Source: Planctomycetota bacterium (lineage in GTDB: Bacteria; Planctomycetota; UBA1135; GCA-002686595). Taken from it: DNA of 64,000 bases. The notes beneath the pieces were generated by a model. The model saw only the letters and a program-made list of their open reading frames with translations. It searched no databases and was not told the origin of the DNA. Location: positions 124,001 to 188,000 of the forward strand of contig JAIOPM010000031.1 in the NCBI GenBank assembly GCA_021413885.1, written 5' to 3'. The position numbers and the translations under genes were made by a program. Below are positions 52,233 to 59,960 of the stretch, in pieces; position 1 is the first letter of the stretch; each line of letters begins with the position of its first letter.

Positions 52233-52973
52233 TCAGAGCAGGAGGAGCGCGACGGCGTCCTGCAGCGTGTGCACCAGCATCGCGAGTACGAGGTTGCCTC
52301 GCGACCGACGGACGACGACGCACAGGAAGAAGCCAATCGCGGCGGTCATGATCGCCGCGCCGATTCCGTTGGCCGCGTGACCGATGCCGAACCAAACGGA
52401 CGACACGCCGGCGGCGAGGAGGAACGCGGGCCGTGGCTTTCGCGCCGCGCCGAAGACGCGCACCAAGCGATCGAGGATGAGGCCGCGGAACAGCAGCTCC
52501 TCGACGAATCCGGCCGTCAGCGCCGTTCCGAGCGCGACGAACCAAGGGAGGTCTTCGACCGCTTGGATCGGCGCGCGCTCCGGGACCAAGTCGAGCACGT
52601 AGAGCACGGCCGCGATCGGCGCCAGCGTGGCCCACATCAGCAGCTGCGTCGGGATCAACAGCGCGAATAGTCGAGTCCAACCCCGCGTCGGCCGCGCCGC
52701 GCCGAGGTCCGCGAGCGATCGTCCGCGGCGCGCGACGAGGACGAGCACGGCGAGCAACAGGGTTCCGTGAGAGACCGCGATCAGCGCGACGAGTTGCGGG
52801 ACTCGCAGCGGCTCGGCGAGCAACGTCGACAGGCCGAACACCGCGCCGCTCGCGACCACGTGTGCCGACACGCACCAGAGCAGATCGTGCTTGGCCTCCG
52901 ACGACGTGAGCTCGCGAACCGCCGACGGCGCCGATCCGAACGGCGTCGGTGCGTCAGGCTCGAGCTCGGTCAT
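52233..52973 (-). CDS. CPBP-family intramembrane protease
   Basis: A 246-residue membrane protein with about seven hydrophobic segments. The CPBP (Abi/CaaX-like) motifs are present: the Glu pair and Arg in GFVEELLFRGLILDRL near 155, a His in VWFGIGHAANG near 198 and a final LVHTLQDA near 235. Related enzymes cleave prenylated proteins or bacteriocin-type peptides in the membrane; here the substrate is unknown. It is divergent from the AIM24-family gene with a 105-base gap that holds no clear promoter beyond a distant TATTCT. Confidence 0.85.
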   Translation of the reverse strand: MTELEPDAPTPFGSAPSAVRELTSSEAKHDLLWCVSAHVVASGAVFGLSTLLAEPLRVPQLVALIAVSHGTLLLAVLVLVARRGRSLADLGAARPTRGWTRLFALLIPTQLLMWATLAPIAAVLYVLDLVPERAPIQAVEDLPWFVALGTALTAGFVEELLFRGLILDRLVRVFGAARKPRPAFLLAAGVSSVWFGIGHAANGIGAAIMTAAIGFFLCVVVRRSRGNLVLAMLVHTLQDAVALLLL

Positions 52974-53078
52974 GCGATCGACATGCGGAGGATGGACGCG
53001 CGCGCGGCCGTCGCGAGAATACCGCTCACCGCCGCTCCGTAGGGACGCGCGCTCCGACTTCGTCCACGAGATCCGACC

Positions 53079-53825
53079 ATGCCCAGCAGCTCACTCGACT
53101 ACCGCATCGAAGGCGACGACTTCCAGGCTCTCTTCGTTCACCTCGAACCCGGCGCGACGATGCGCGCGGAACCGGGCTCGTTCATGTTCATGGAACCGGG
53201 CATCGAGATGGAGGCGTCGACCGGCGGCGGCTTGATGGCGGGGCTCAAACGCGCGATCGGCGGCGAGAGCTTCTTCATCACCACGTTCTCGAACCAAGGT
53301 TCGCGGCGCGCGACCGTCGCGTTCGCCGCGGCGTACCCGGGCAAGATGGTGGTGCTCGATCTCTCGCTCAGCACGATTCTGTGCCAACGCGACTCGTTCC
53401 TCTGCAGCACGACCGACGTCAACGTCTCGGTCGCGTTCACGAAGCGGCTCGGCGCGGGCTTCTTCGGCGGCGAGGGCTTCATCCTCCAGAAGCTGACCGG
53501 CAACGGTCAGGCGTTCTTGCACGCCGGCGGCTACATCATCGAGCGGCAGTTGCAGAGCGGCGAGGAACTGCGCGTCGACACCGGTTGCTTGGTCGCGTTC
53601 GAGGAGAGCGTCGACTACGACATCCAGATGATCCGCGGGATCAAGACGATGCTCTTCGGCGGCGAAGGTCTCTTCTACGCGATGTTGCGCGGACCGGGGA
53701 AGGTCTGGATGCAGACCACGCCGTTCTCGCGCTTCGCCGATCGCGTGTTGTCCGCGGCGGGCGGCGGACGCGAGCAGGTGCAACGCGGAGGCAATTTCCT
53801 CGGTGGGATTCTGCAGGGCGAATGA
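53079..53825 (+). CDS. AIM24/TIGR00266-family protein
   Basis: A 248-residue cytosolic protein with the double-psi/tryptophan-RNA-binding-like beta fold of the AIM24 family. Visible features are VHLEPGATMRAEPGSFMFME, then GGGLMAGLKRAIGGESFF, FGGEGFILQKLTGNGQAFLH and the C-terminal FGGEGLFYAMLRGPGKVWMQT. The glycine-rich GGESFF / GGEGF turns repeat through the fold. No activity is known in bacteria. No signal peptide or membrane segment is present. Confidence 0.85.
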   Translation: MPSSSLDYRIEGDDFQALFVHLEPGATMRAEPGSFMFMEPGIEMEASTGGGLMAGLKRAIGGESFFITTFSNQGSRRATVAFAAAYPGKMVVLDLSLSTILCQRDSFLCSTTDVNVSVAFTKRLGAGFFGGEGFILQKLTGNGQAFLHAGGYIIERQLQSGEELRVDTGCLVAFEESVDYDIQMIRGIKTMLFGGEGLFYAMLRGPGKVWMQTTPFSRFADRVLSAAGGGREQVQRGGNFLGGILQGE

Positions 53826-53831
53826 CGCGGG

Positions 53832-53978
53832 TCAGCGGCCCAAGTAGCCGTCGTCCGGCGCGCCGTCTCGGTACGGGCCGCGCTGTTGCCACGCGTGCGA
53901 GAGTTCGGCGCTCCCGTCGCGCGAACAGGGTGCGAGGCACGCGAGCACGCTCCAGGCGATGGAGCGTGCGCCATTCAC
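53832..53978 (-). CDS. Small lipoprotein-like ORF coupled to the upstream gene
   Basis: A 48-residue frame whose GTG overlaps the stop of the preceding gene (GTGA), the coupling used throughout this chromosome. It has a short hydrophobic signal (SIAWSVLACLAPC) with a possible lipobox and ends DDGYLGR, sharing the GYL tail of its neighbours. A hairpin with a 10-base stem (53945-53969) falls within it and could alternatively be a non-coding terminator for the operon. That makes the coding call uncertain. Confidence 0.4.
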   Translation of the reverse strand: MNGARSIAWSVLACLAPCSRDGSAELSHAWQQRGPYRDGAPDDGYLGR

Positions 53979-54463
53979 TTGCTGAGGTAACCCATCTTCT
54001 TCAGCTCCTCGATCGACGCGTCGTCGCCCGTATCGGCGGCCGCCTTCGCGAGCAACCGTCCGAGCTCGTCGAGCTTCGCATTGCCGGGGAAACGCTTGCG
54101 TCCGCTGTCGAGCACCTTGATCGCCGCGTCGAACTGCCGGGCCTTCGACAGGTTCGAGATGATCGAGACGTACTCGCGTTGTCCGACCTTCGCAGCGTAG
54201 TCGTTCGCCAGCGCTAAGAAGTCGTTCGCCGTTTGCTCGCCGTTGACACCGCACCACGCCTCGCACTCGCTGATCTTGAACGCGACGAACTCGTCGGAGC
54301 CGGGCGCGGACTGCTCCGCGGCTTCGTGGAAGTTCTCGATCGCGGTAGGAAAGTCGCTGCGGCCGAGCGCCTGGGCGCCGGCAGCGCCGAGTTCCTTCGC
54401 GCTCTTCGAACAGCTCGCGCACGCGAGGGCGACGCCGAGCAACGCGCGAGAGAACGCGTTCAT
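53975..54463 (-). CDS. TPR-like lipoprotein, paralogue of the upstream gene
   Basis: A 162-residue lipoprotein with lipobox CASC (Cys18). A single mature domain of helical repeats follows: SAKELGAAGAQALGRSDFPTAIENF, then a cysteine-containing FKISECEAWCGVNGEQ and FDAAIKVLDSGRKRFPGN. The C terminus is EELKKMGYLSK. It lines up with the upstream neighbour along the whole length (SAKEL, LGRSD, RFP), so the two are tandem duplicates. Function unknown. The ATG is 4 bases after the neighbour's stop. Confidence 0.65.
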   Translation of the reverse strand: MNAFSRALLGVALACASCSKSAKELGAAGAQALGRSDFPTAIENFHEAAEQSAPGSDEFVAFKISECEAWCGVNGEQTANDFLALANDYAAKVGQREYVSIISNLSKARQFDAAIKVLDSGRKRFPGNAKLDELGRLLAKAAADTGDDASIEELKKMGYLSK

Positions 54464-54467
54464 TCCA

Positions 54468-54953
54468 CTAGAGGTAGCCGAGGCCTTGGAGACTGCTCAA
54501 CGCGCCCTTGTCGTTGGCCTTCTCCGCTTCGATCTTGATGCGGTCGCCGAGCTTCTTCACGTTCTCGTCCTTCGGGAAACGCTTGAGCCCGTCCGCGAGC
54601 AGCGCGATCGCCGGACCGAAGGCTCGCGCCCCCGTCAGCTTGTTGGCGATCGTGACGTAGTCCTTCGACGTCACTTTGTCGCCATGCGTCGCGGTGAGGT
54701 CGAGGAACTCGGTCTTCGCCTTCTCGCCGTCGATGCCGGTCAACGCCTCGATCTCGCCGAACTTGTAGCCGACCCAGTCCGGGCTCGCGGGATCGGTCGC
54801 CTTCAGCGCCTCGGCAAACTTGGCTTGGGCCGCGTTGTAGTCGCTGCGACCGAGGTCTTGGTAGGCGGCGTCGGCGAGTTCCTTCGCGGACTTCGAGCCA
54901 CAGGCGGCGAGGAGCGTGACGAGGACGAGGGGGAGCGTGCGGTGCTTGAGCAT
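54468..54953 (-). CDS. TPR-like lipoprotein (first of the tandem pair)
   Basis: A 161-residue lipoprotein with lipobox LLAAC (Cys18). The mature part has the same layout as its downstream paralogue: SAKELADAAYQDLGRSDYNAAQAKF, VGYKFGEIEALTGIDGEKAK, AIALLADGLKRFPKDENVKK and the C-terminal SLQGLGYL. The frame extends upstream, but the ATG at 54953 gives a proper signal peptide. A TAGGAT box stands exactly 7 bases before it. The helical repeats suggest a protein-binding role in the cell envelope. Confidence 0.65.
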   Translation of the reverse strand: MLKHRTLPLVLVTLLAACGSKSAKELADAAYQDLGRSDYNAAQAKFAEALKATDPASPDWVGYKFGEIEALTGIDGEKAKTEFLDLTATHGDKVTSKDYVTIANKLTGARAFGPAIALLADGLKRFPKDENVKKLGDRIKIEAEKANDKGALSSLQGLGYL

Positions 54954-54960
54954 GGTGGGA

Positions 54961-54966
54961 ATCCTA
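54961..54966 (-). promoter_or_regulatory. Candidate -10 box (TAGGAT), leaderless spacing
   Basis: On the minus strand TAGGAT is followed by seven bases (TCCCACC) and the ATG of the first TPR-like lipoprotein gene. It is one of five such placements in the window. Confidence 0.45.
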
Positions 54967-55080
54967 GCGCGCGCGGTTTTTCCGGGTCCGGACGCGGCCG
55001 CAAGTCTTTGCGCGGCAGGCGTCAAGCGGACGGCCGCGGGCCGTCGATCTTCCCGGCGGGGCGTCGGACGCTCCATCCAC

Positions 55081-55117
55081 ACTCCGATCGGAGTACGATT
55101 GGAGCCTTATTGGAGCC
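55081..55117 (+). promoter_or_regulatory. Promoter/operator region of the sat-cysC operon
   Basis: Three elements overlap. ACTCCGATCGGAGT (55081-55094) is a perfect 14-base palindrome. TACGAT (55094-55099) is a possible -10 box. ATTGGAGCC occurs twice, at 55098-55106 and 55109-55117, exactly 11 bases apart, one helical turn. This is the kind of site a dimeric ribbon-helix-helix protein would bind, and such a protein is encoded by the next gene, so autoregulation is likely. Confidence 0.5.
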
Positions 55118-55122
55118 CCAGC

Positions 55123-55347
55123 GTGCTTCGCGAGAGCAAGGTCACCGTCAAGATCCCCCGTCCGCTGTACCGCAAGATCCAGCACGTGATCGAAGGCTCG
55201 GGTTTCTCCAGCCCGACCGACTTCATCGTGTTCGTCCTGCGCGACCTGGTGGGGGAAGCCGATGGGGACAAGCCCCAACTGGCCGACACCAGCCCCGCCG
55301 AGCTCGACGAGATCAAGCGCAAGCTCAAGAACCTCGGATACCTCTAG
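55123..55347 (+). CDS. Ribbon-helix-helix (CopG-like) small DNA-binding protein
   Basis: A 74-residue protein starting at GTG. Residues 5-45 fit a ribbon-helix-helix: a strand KVTVKIPRPLYRKIQ and two helices around GSGFSSPTDFIVFVLRDLVGE. An acidic linker and a basic helix ending KLKNLGYL follow. It starts 6 bases after repeats that look like its operator and ends 17 bases before the ATP sulfurylase gene, so it is the probable regulator of that operon. An upstream in-frame extension exists but has no ribosome binding site and overlaps the palindrome. Confidence 0.65.
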   Translation: MLRESKVTVKIPRPLYRKIQHVIEGSGFSSPTDFIVFVLRDLVGEADGDKPQLADTSPAELDEIKRKLKNLGYL

Positions 55348-55364
55348 TCCTCCTCGAACCAGCC

Positions 55365-56642
55365 ATGTCCGTCACCACTGCCACGAAGATCTCCCCCGTC
55401 CACGGCGGCCTCGATCGCCCGGTCAACCGTCTGACTCCCCGTGACCGCGTCAACTTCGTCGCCTGGCGCAAGCTGCCGGCGATCGAAGTGAACGAGAACG
55501 ATCAGACCAGCCTCTACCGGATCGCCGACGGCACTCTGTCGCCGCTCAACGGTCCGATGACCGAGGCGGACTATCGCACGTCGCTCGACCACCTCTACAT
55601 CGAGCGCGCCGGCAAGAAGTGGGCGTGGTCGATCCCGATCGTGCTGCCGGTGACCGATGAAGAAGCCGCGCGCTGCGAGAAGGGCAAGGAAATCGCCCTC
55701 GTCAACAACGGCGAGGTCTTCGGCATCCTGCGCGTCGCTTCGGTGTATGCGTGGGACAAGACCGAGTTCGTGGCGAAGGTCTACGGCACGCAGCGCGTCG
55801 ACCATCCGGGCGCGCGCCTGTGGCTCGGCGATGCGCGCACGAAGTGCGTCGGTGGCGACATCACGCTGCTGCCGTTCAACGAAACGCGCTCGTTCGCGAA
55901 GCGCATCCTGCCGCCGATGTCGACCCGCGCGCTGATCGAGCGCAAGGGCTACGACTTCACCGTCGCCTTCCAGACGCGCAATCCGTTGCACCGCGCTCAC
56001 GAGTACGCGCTGGTCTTCGGCGCCGAGAAGGTGCTGCGCGAGCACTCGAAGAAGGTCGGCGTCATCCTCAATCCGTTGGTCGGCCAGCTCAAGGGCGACG
56101 ACGTTCCCGCCGACGTACGCATGCAGACGTACGAAGCGCTGGTCGAAGGCCGCTTCCTCGGGCAAGGCGACATGGACGAGGACCTCTGGAAGAAGAACAA
56201 CCAGGTCCTGAACGATCAGCTCGAGCTGATCGGCCTCGACATGCGCATGTACTACGGCGGCCCGCGCGAAGCCGTGATGCACGCGATCTACCGTCAGAAC
56301 CTCGGCTTCACGCACTTCATCATCGGGCGCAAGCACGCCGACGCGCCGTACGACGACAAGACGGCGATCTGGGGCGACTTCGACGCCCAGGAGATCTTCA
56401 AGAAGCTCGAAGGCCACCTCGCGATCAAGACCGTCAACGTCGGCTTCGCCGCGTACTTCGCCGAGATCGGCCGCGTCGGTCTCGTCGAAGACAACCAGGG
56501 CAAGACCCAGGTGACGATCTCCGGCACGAAGATGCGCGAGACGCTGGGCGCCGGCGAACTCCCGGACGAGCGCGTGATGCGTCCGTCGACGGCGAAGGTG
56601 CTCGGCGCGTACTACCAGTCGCAAGCCAAGACGCAGGGCTGA
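55365..56642 (+). CDS. sat: Sulfate adenylyltransferase (ATP sulfurylase)
   Basis: Forms adenosine 5'-phosphosulfate from ATP and sulfate; 425 residues, the homomeric Sat type rather than CysDN. The nucleotide-binding QTRNPLHRAHEY is near residue 205, preceded by an N-terminal PUA-like domain (LSPLNGPMTEADY). The second motif FIIGRKHADAPYDD near 320 replaces the common GRDHAG. It has no fused kinase domain; a separate APS kinase gene lies two genes on. No APS or PAPS reductase is encoded nearby, so the product is probably PAPS for sulfotransferases. Alternatively the enzyme could serve assimilation with genes elsewhere. Confidence 0.92.
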   Translation: MSVTTATKISPVHGGLDRPVNRLTPRDRVNFVAWRKLPAIEVNENDQTSLYRIADGTLSPLNGPMTEADYRTSLDHLYIERAGKKWAWSIPIVLPVTDEEAARCEKGKEIALVNNGEVFGILRVASVYAWDKTEFVAKVYGTQRVDHPGARLWLGDARTKCVGGDITLLPFNETRSFAKRILPPMSTRALIERKGYDFTVAFQTRNPLHRAHEYALVFGAEKVLREHSKKVGVILNPLVGQLKGDDVPADVRMQTYEALVEGRFLGQGDMDEDLWKKNNQVLNDQLELIGLDMRMYYGGPREAVMHAIYRQNLGFTHFIIGRKHADAPYDDKTAIWGDFDAQEIFKKLEGHLAIKTVNVGFAAYFAEIGRVGLVEDNQGKTQVTISGTKMRETLGAGELPDERVMRPSTAKVLGAYYQSQAKTQG

Positions 56643-56660
56643 TCCCCCGGCGCGACCAAC

Positions 56661-57614
56661 ATGGGACTCTTCGACGTCTTCAAGAAGAAGCCTGCCGCAG
56701 CTCCCAAGCCGCCGGTGCGCCCGTTGGTGCGCCCCGGTGGACTTGGTGCTCAACCGGATCCGAAGGCGGAGAACAACTTCATCATCGTCATTCTCGATTC
56801 GTGCCGCTGGGACTCGTTCATGGCGGCGAATCCGAAGACGATCACGAAGCTCTCCGGTGGTCAGGTCGAGAAGCGTTACACGTACGCCTCGTGGACCGCG
56901 CCGTCCCACTACAACTTGTTGACGGGCTTGTTGCCGCACACGACTCCGCCGAACGTCTATGCGTCGGAGTACTACAAGGAAGACTTCTTCAACTACAACA
57001 CTCGACTGGGCGCGAAGGACATCGAGTTCGGCAAGATGGTGCCGTCGTTGTGGTTGCCGGGCTTCCTGCGCAACACGCTCGGTTATTCGACTCACGCGCG
57101 CGTGTCGTTGCCGGTGCTCAATCCGAAGACGGGCATCAACCGGGACTTCGATTCGTTCCAGTTGATGGATCACCACAACGACATGCGCTCGATGTTGCCG
57201 ACGTTGAAGTTCGACACCAAGCGTCCGGCGTTCTACATGCTGAACGTCGGCGAGACGCACTATCCGTATGCGCTACCCAACGAGGATTCCTCGATGTGGC
57301 CGCGCATCTCGGGCGTCAACGGCGTCTTCAAGAAGATGGGCGAGTCGATCGACGACAAGGGCCAACTGATCAAAGACGACACGCAGTTCTTCGACGCCGA
57401 CAAGATGGAGCAACTGCGCAACCGTCAAATCAACACGGTCAAGTACCTCGACGACGTGTTCGCCGAGCTCTATGACCTGGTTCCCAAGAACACCCACATC
57501 GTCGTCACCGCCGATCACGGCGAGTTGTTCGGCGAGATGGGTTACTTCGGCCACGGGCCGATCATGCACGAGAAATGTTTCGAGGTGCCGTACCTCGAAG
57601 GAAAGATCCGCTAA
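56661..57614 (+). CDS. Sulfatase-fold (alkaline phosphatase superfamily) protein, Thr in place of the active-site Cys
   Basis: A 317-residue protein without a signal peptide, with a basic Pro/Ala-rich N terminus ([16 protein letters not shown]). The sulfatase-like domain shows a metal-ligand strand [13 protein letters not shown] (Asp46) and a C-terminal [20 protein letters not shown]. The nucleophile loop reads [14 protein letters not shown], so Thr79 stands where sulfatases have the Cys converted to formylglycine and a His replaces the Arg. That argues for a phosphatase, phosphodiesterase or phosphotransferase rather than a sulfatase. It lies between sat and cysC (18 and 19 bases), which suggests a role linked to PAPS, PAP or sulfated products. 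Confidence 0.75.
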   Translation: MGLFDVFKKKPAAAPKPPVRPLVRPGGLGAQPDPKAENNFIIVILDSCRWDSFMAANPKTITKLSGGQVEKRYTYASWTAPSHYNLLTGLLPHTTPPNVYASEYYKEDFFNYNTRLGAKDIEFGKMVPSLWLPGFLRNTLGYSTHARVSLPVLNPKTGINRDFDSFQLMDHHNDMRSMLPTLKFDTKRPAFYMLNVGETHYPYALPNEDSSMWPRISGVNGVFKKMGESIDDKGQLIKDDTQFFDADKMEQLRNRQINTVKYLDDVFAELYDLVPKNTHIVVTADHGELFGEMGYFGHGPIMHEKCFEVPYLEGKIR

Positions 57615-57633
57615 GCGAGCCCCCTCAATCACC

Positions 57634-58164
57634 ATGTCCGACAAAGGCTTCATTCTCTGGTTCACCGGTCTCTCAGGCAGCGGCAAGAGCACGCTGGCCA
57701 CGTACCTCATTCCGATCCTCAAGGAGGCCGGCAAGAAGGTCGAGCTCCTCGACGGCGACGAAGTGCGCGAAAACCTCTCGAAGGGCCTCGGCTTCTCGAA
57801 GGAAGATCGCGACACGAACATCGGCCGCATCGGTTACGTCGCCAACTTGCTCGCGCGCAACGGCGTCGTCTCGATCACGGCGGCGATCTCGCCGTACCGC
57901 GACGTCCGCGACGGCGTGCGCGCCAAGGCGCAAGTGCCGTTCGTCGAGGTCTACACCGAGTCGCCGCTCTCCGTCGTCGAAGAGCGCGACACCAAGGGCC
58001 TCTACAAGAAGGCCCGCGCCGGCATCATCAAGCAGTTCACCGGCATCAGCGATCCGTACGAGGAACCGCTGAAGGCCGAAGTGGTCGTGCACACCGGCTC
58101 CGAGTCGATCGAAGAGTCCGCGAAGAAGATCCTCGCGTACTTGAAGAGCAAGGGTCTCGTCTGA
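57634..58164 (+). CDS. cysC: Adenylylsulfate kinase
   Basis: Phosphorylates APS to PAPS in the cytosol; 176 residues. The P-loop GLSGSGKST is at 12-20, followed by [23 protein letters not shown], the substrate helix [14 protein letters not shown] and the [13 protein letters not shown] segment with the conserved Ser. Later, [10 protein letters not shown] and [14 protein letters not shown] are typical of the family. It ends the operon with sat; a strong hairpin follows 28 bases after its stop. Confidence 0.93.
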   Translation: MSDKGFILWFTGLSGSGKSTLATYLIPILKEAGKKVELLDGDEVRENLSKGLGFSKEDRDTNIGRIGYVANLLARNGVVSITAAISPYRDVRDGVRAKAQVPFVEVYTESPLSVVEERDTKGLYKKARAGIIKQFTGISDPYEEPLKAEVVVHTGSESIEESAKKILAYLKSKGLV

Positions 58165-58191
58165 GCCCGGCTCGAGCCTGAGCCCCGATAC

Positions 58192-58227
58192 AGCGGCGCG
58201 CGCGGTCGAACGACCACGCGCGCCGCT
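58192..58227 (+). terminator. Hairpin terminator after cysC
   Basis: AGCGGCGCGCG (58192-58202) pairs with CGCGCGCCGCT (58217-58227), and an inner GGTCG/CGACC pair closes an AA loop. Moderately T-rich TCGCTTCC follows. It is probably the end of the sat-cysC operon. Confidence 0.5.
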
Positions 58228-58296
58228 TCGCTTCCGGGCGCCGTCCGCGGATCGATGTTCGTTTCGTCACGCGCCGCCATTCGCCGACGGACGCGG

Positions 58297-58302
58297 TAAA
58301 CT
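58297..58302 (+). promoter_or_regulatory. Candidate -10 box (TAAACT) for the second DUF1800-DUF1501 operon
   Basis: TAAACT lies 36 bases before the DUF1800 ATG, after the cysC terminator. No -35 hexamer is clear. Confidence 0.35.
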
Positions 58303-58338
58303 GCCGGACCCGCTCCAAACTCCCCGGATGTTCGCGAC

Positions 58339-59955
58339 ATGGGTCCGCTCCTCCTCAAGGTTCTACTGCTGCCGCTCGTCGGCGCGTCCGTTTCAGGCAA
58401 CGGCCGCGACCTCGAGTGGAACGCTCGCAACGTCGAGCACCTCTTCAACCGCGCGGCGTTCGGCGCGACGCCGAGCGAAGTCCAGGCGGCGCTCGCGTCG
58501 ACGCCCGAAGCCGTCGTCGAACGGCTGATGACGGTCAGCCGCCCGCTCGAGCCGACGCAGCTCGAGCTGATCCGCTGGGAGGACTTCAACCTCGATCCGC
58601 GCGGCGTTCCCGTCGACGACTCGAAGTCGAAGTACAAGGGCGTGCCGCGCGAACAAGTGCGCGAGAAGGTTACCCTGCTGCGCCAGACCGATCGCGCGCA
58701 GTTCCTGGAGTACGCCGATCGCTACTTCGACTCGATGCTGCGCGGCGACGCGCCGGTGCTCGATCACGCAGCGCTCTTCTGGCACGGCTTCTTCACGACG
58801 TCGTTCACCGTCGTCGTGCGCAAGTTCGAGATCATTCGCCAACACGAGTTCGTGCGCGCGAACTCGCTCGGGAGCTTCCGCGACTTGCTGCAGGGCATCG
58901 TCCGCGATCCCGGGATGCTCCAGTACCTCGACAACAACACCAACGTGAAGGGCCACGCCAACGAGAACTTGGCGCGTGAGCTGATGGAGCTCTACAGCCT
59001 GGGCGAAGGTCACTACACCGAGGTCGACGTGCGCGAGGCCGCGCGTGCTCTCACCGGCGCGTGGGCCGATCCCGAAGGTCGCTTCCAGTTCCAGACCGAG
59101 AACCACGACGACGGCGAGAAGCAGATCCTCGGCCACACCGGCAAGTTCGCGGGGAAGGAGCTCGTCGACATCCTCCTCGAGCAGGACGCGTGTCCGCGGT
59201 GGGTCGCGCTCAAGTTGCTCACCTACTACGAAGGCGTGCCGCCGACCGAAGCGCGTCTCGCCGACTACGCCGCGTTCCTGCGCGCGAACGACTATCGCAT
59301 CGACGCGTTCTTGAAGCGCCTGTTCCTCGATCCGGACTTCTATCGCGAAGAGGTCCTCGACGCGCGCGTGCAAGGGCCGATCGAGTTCTTGATCGGGATG
59401 TGCCACAAACTGTCGCTCACGCCGCCGCGCAACTTCGTCTTCGCGGCGACCGCGCGCTTGGGTCAGTGCTTCTACGATCCGCCGACGGTCAAGGGCTGGG
59501 ACGGCGGCGAGACGTGGATCACCAACGCGTCGCTGCTCGGCCGTGGCAACGTCGCCGGCGTGCTGGTCGGAGCCTTGGACGACACCGCCGCGAGCAACGA
59601 CGCGATGACCGCGCAGGACGACGACGTCGGCGCGAGCACGCGCGACATCGCCGTCGCGCAGCTCAAGCGCTCGACGCACACGCGCGACTGGAAGTCGACG
59701 CTCGACGTCGCGGGCGAACTCGCGCGCGTCGGCGCGCGCACCGACGACCAAGCGATCGACTACTTGCTCTCCGCGTGGCTCTCGATCGAGCCGCCCGCGG
59801 AACTGCACGCGTTGCTCGCCGAGCACCTCGTTCGCGTGCGTGAAGAAGCGCACCTCGGTTCGCGTCCGCTCGCCGACGGCGGTGCCGACGTCGACCACGT
59901 CCTGCGCCGCCTCGCGTACATCGTCTTCAGCCTTCCGGAAGCTCAGCTGAACTGA
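58339..59955 (+). CDS. DUF1800 family protein (copy 2), secreted
   Basis: A 538-residue DUF1800 protein, about 100 residues longer than copy 1. It has a hydrophobic N terminus (LLLKVLLLPLVGASVSG) that can act as signal peptide. Landmarks are HLFNRAAFGATPSE, ALFWHGFFTTSF, the KGHANENLARELMELYSLG core and PPTVKGWDGGETWITNASLL. An acidic insertion near 430 (MTAQDDDVGAST) and an extra helical C-terminal part are absent from copy 1. The DUF1501 gene follows 5 bases after the stop. The two pairs in the window differ enough to have separate roles. Confidence 0.88.
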   Translation: MGPLLLKVLLLPLVGASVSGNGRDLEWNARNVEHLFNRAAFGATPSEVQAALASTPEAVVERLMTVSRPLEPTQLELIRWEDFNLDPRGVPVDDSKSKYKGVPREQVREKVTLLRQTDRAQFLEYADRYFDSMLRGDAPVLDHAALFWHGFFTTSFTVVVRKFEIIRQHEFVRANSLGSFRDLLQGIVRDPGMLQYLDNNTNVKGHANENLARELMELYSLGEGHYTEVDVREAARALTGAWADPEGRFQFQTENHDDGEKQILGHTGKFAGKELVDILLEQDACPRWVALKLLTYYEGVPPTEARLADYAAFLRANDYRIDAFLKRLFLDPDFYREEVLDARVQGPIEFLIGMCHKLSLTPPRNFVFAATARLGQCFYDPPTVKGWDGGETWITNASLLGRGNVAGVLVGALDDTAASNDAMTAQDDDVGASTRDIAVAQLKRSTHTRDWKSTLDVAGELARVGARTDDQAIDYLLSAWLSIEPPAELHALLAEHLVRVREEAHLGSRPLADGGADVDHVLRRLAYIVFSLPEAQLN

Positions 59956-59960
59956 ACACC

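Noticed and set aside
53675..53974. 99-codon minus-strand frame overlapping the AIM24-family gene
   Set aside because: Overlaps a well-supported gene on the opposite strand and shows no signal peptide or conserved pattern. The 53832 frame is preferred in this gap.
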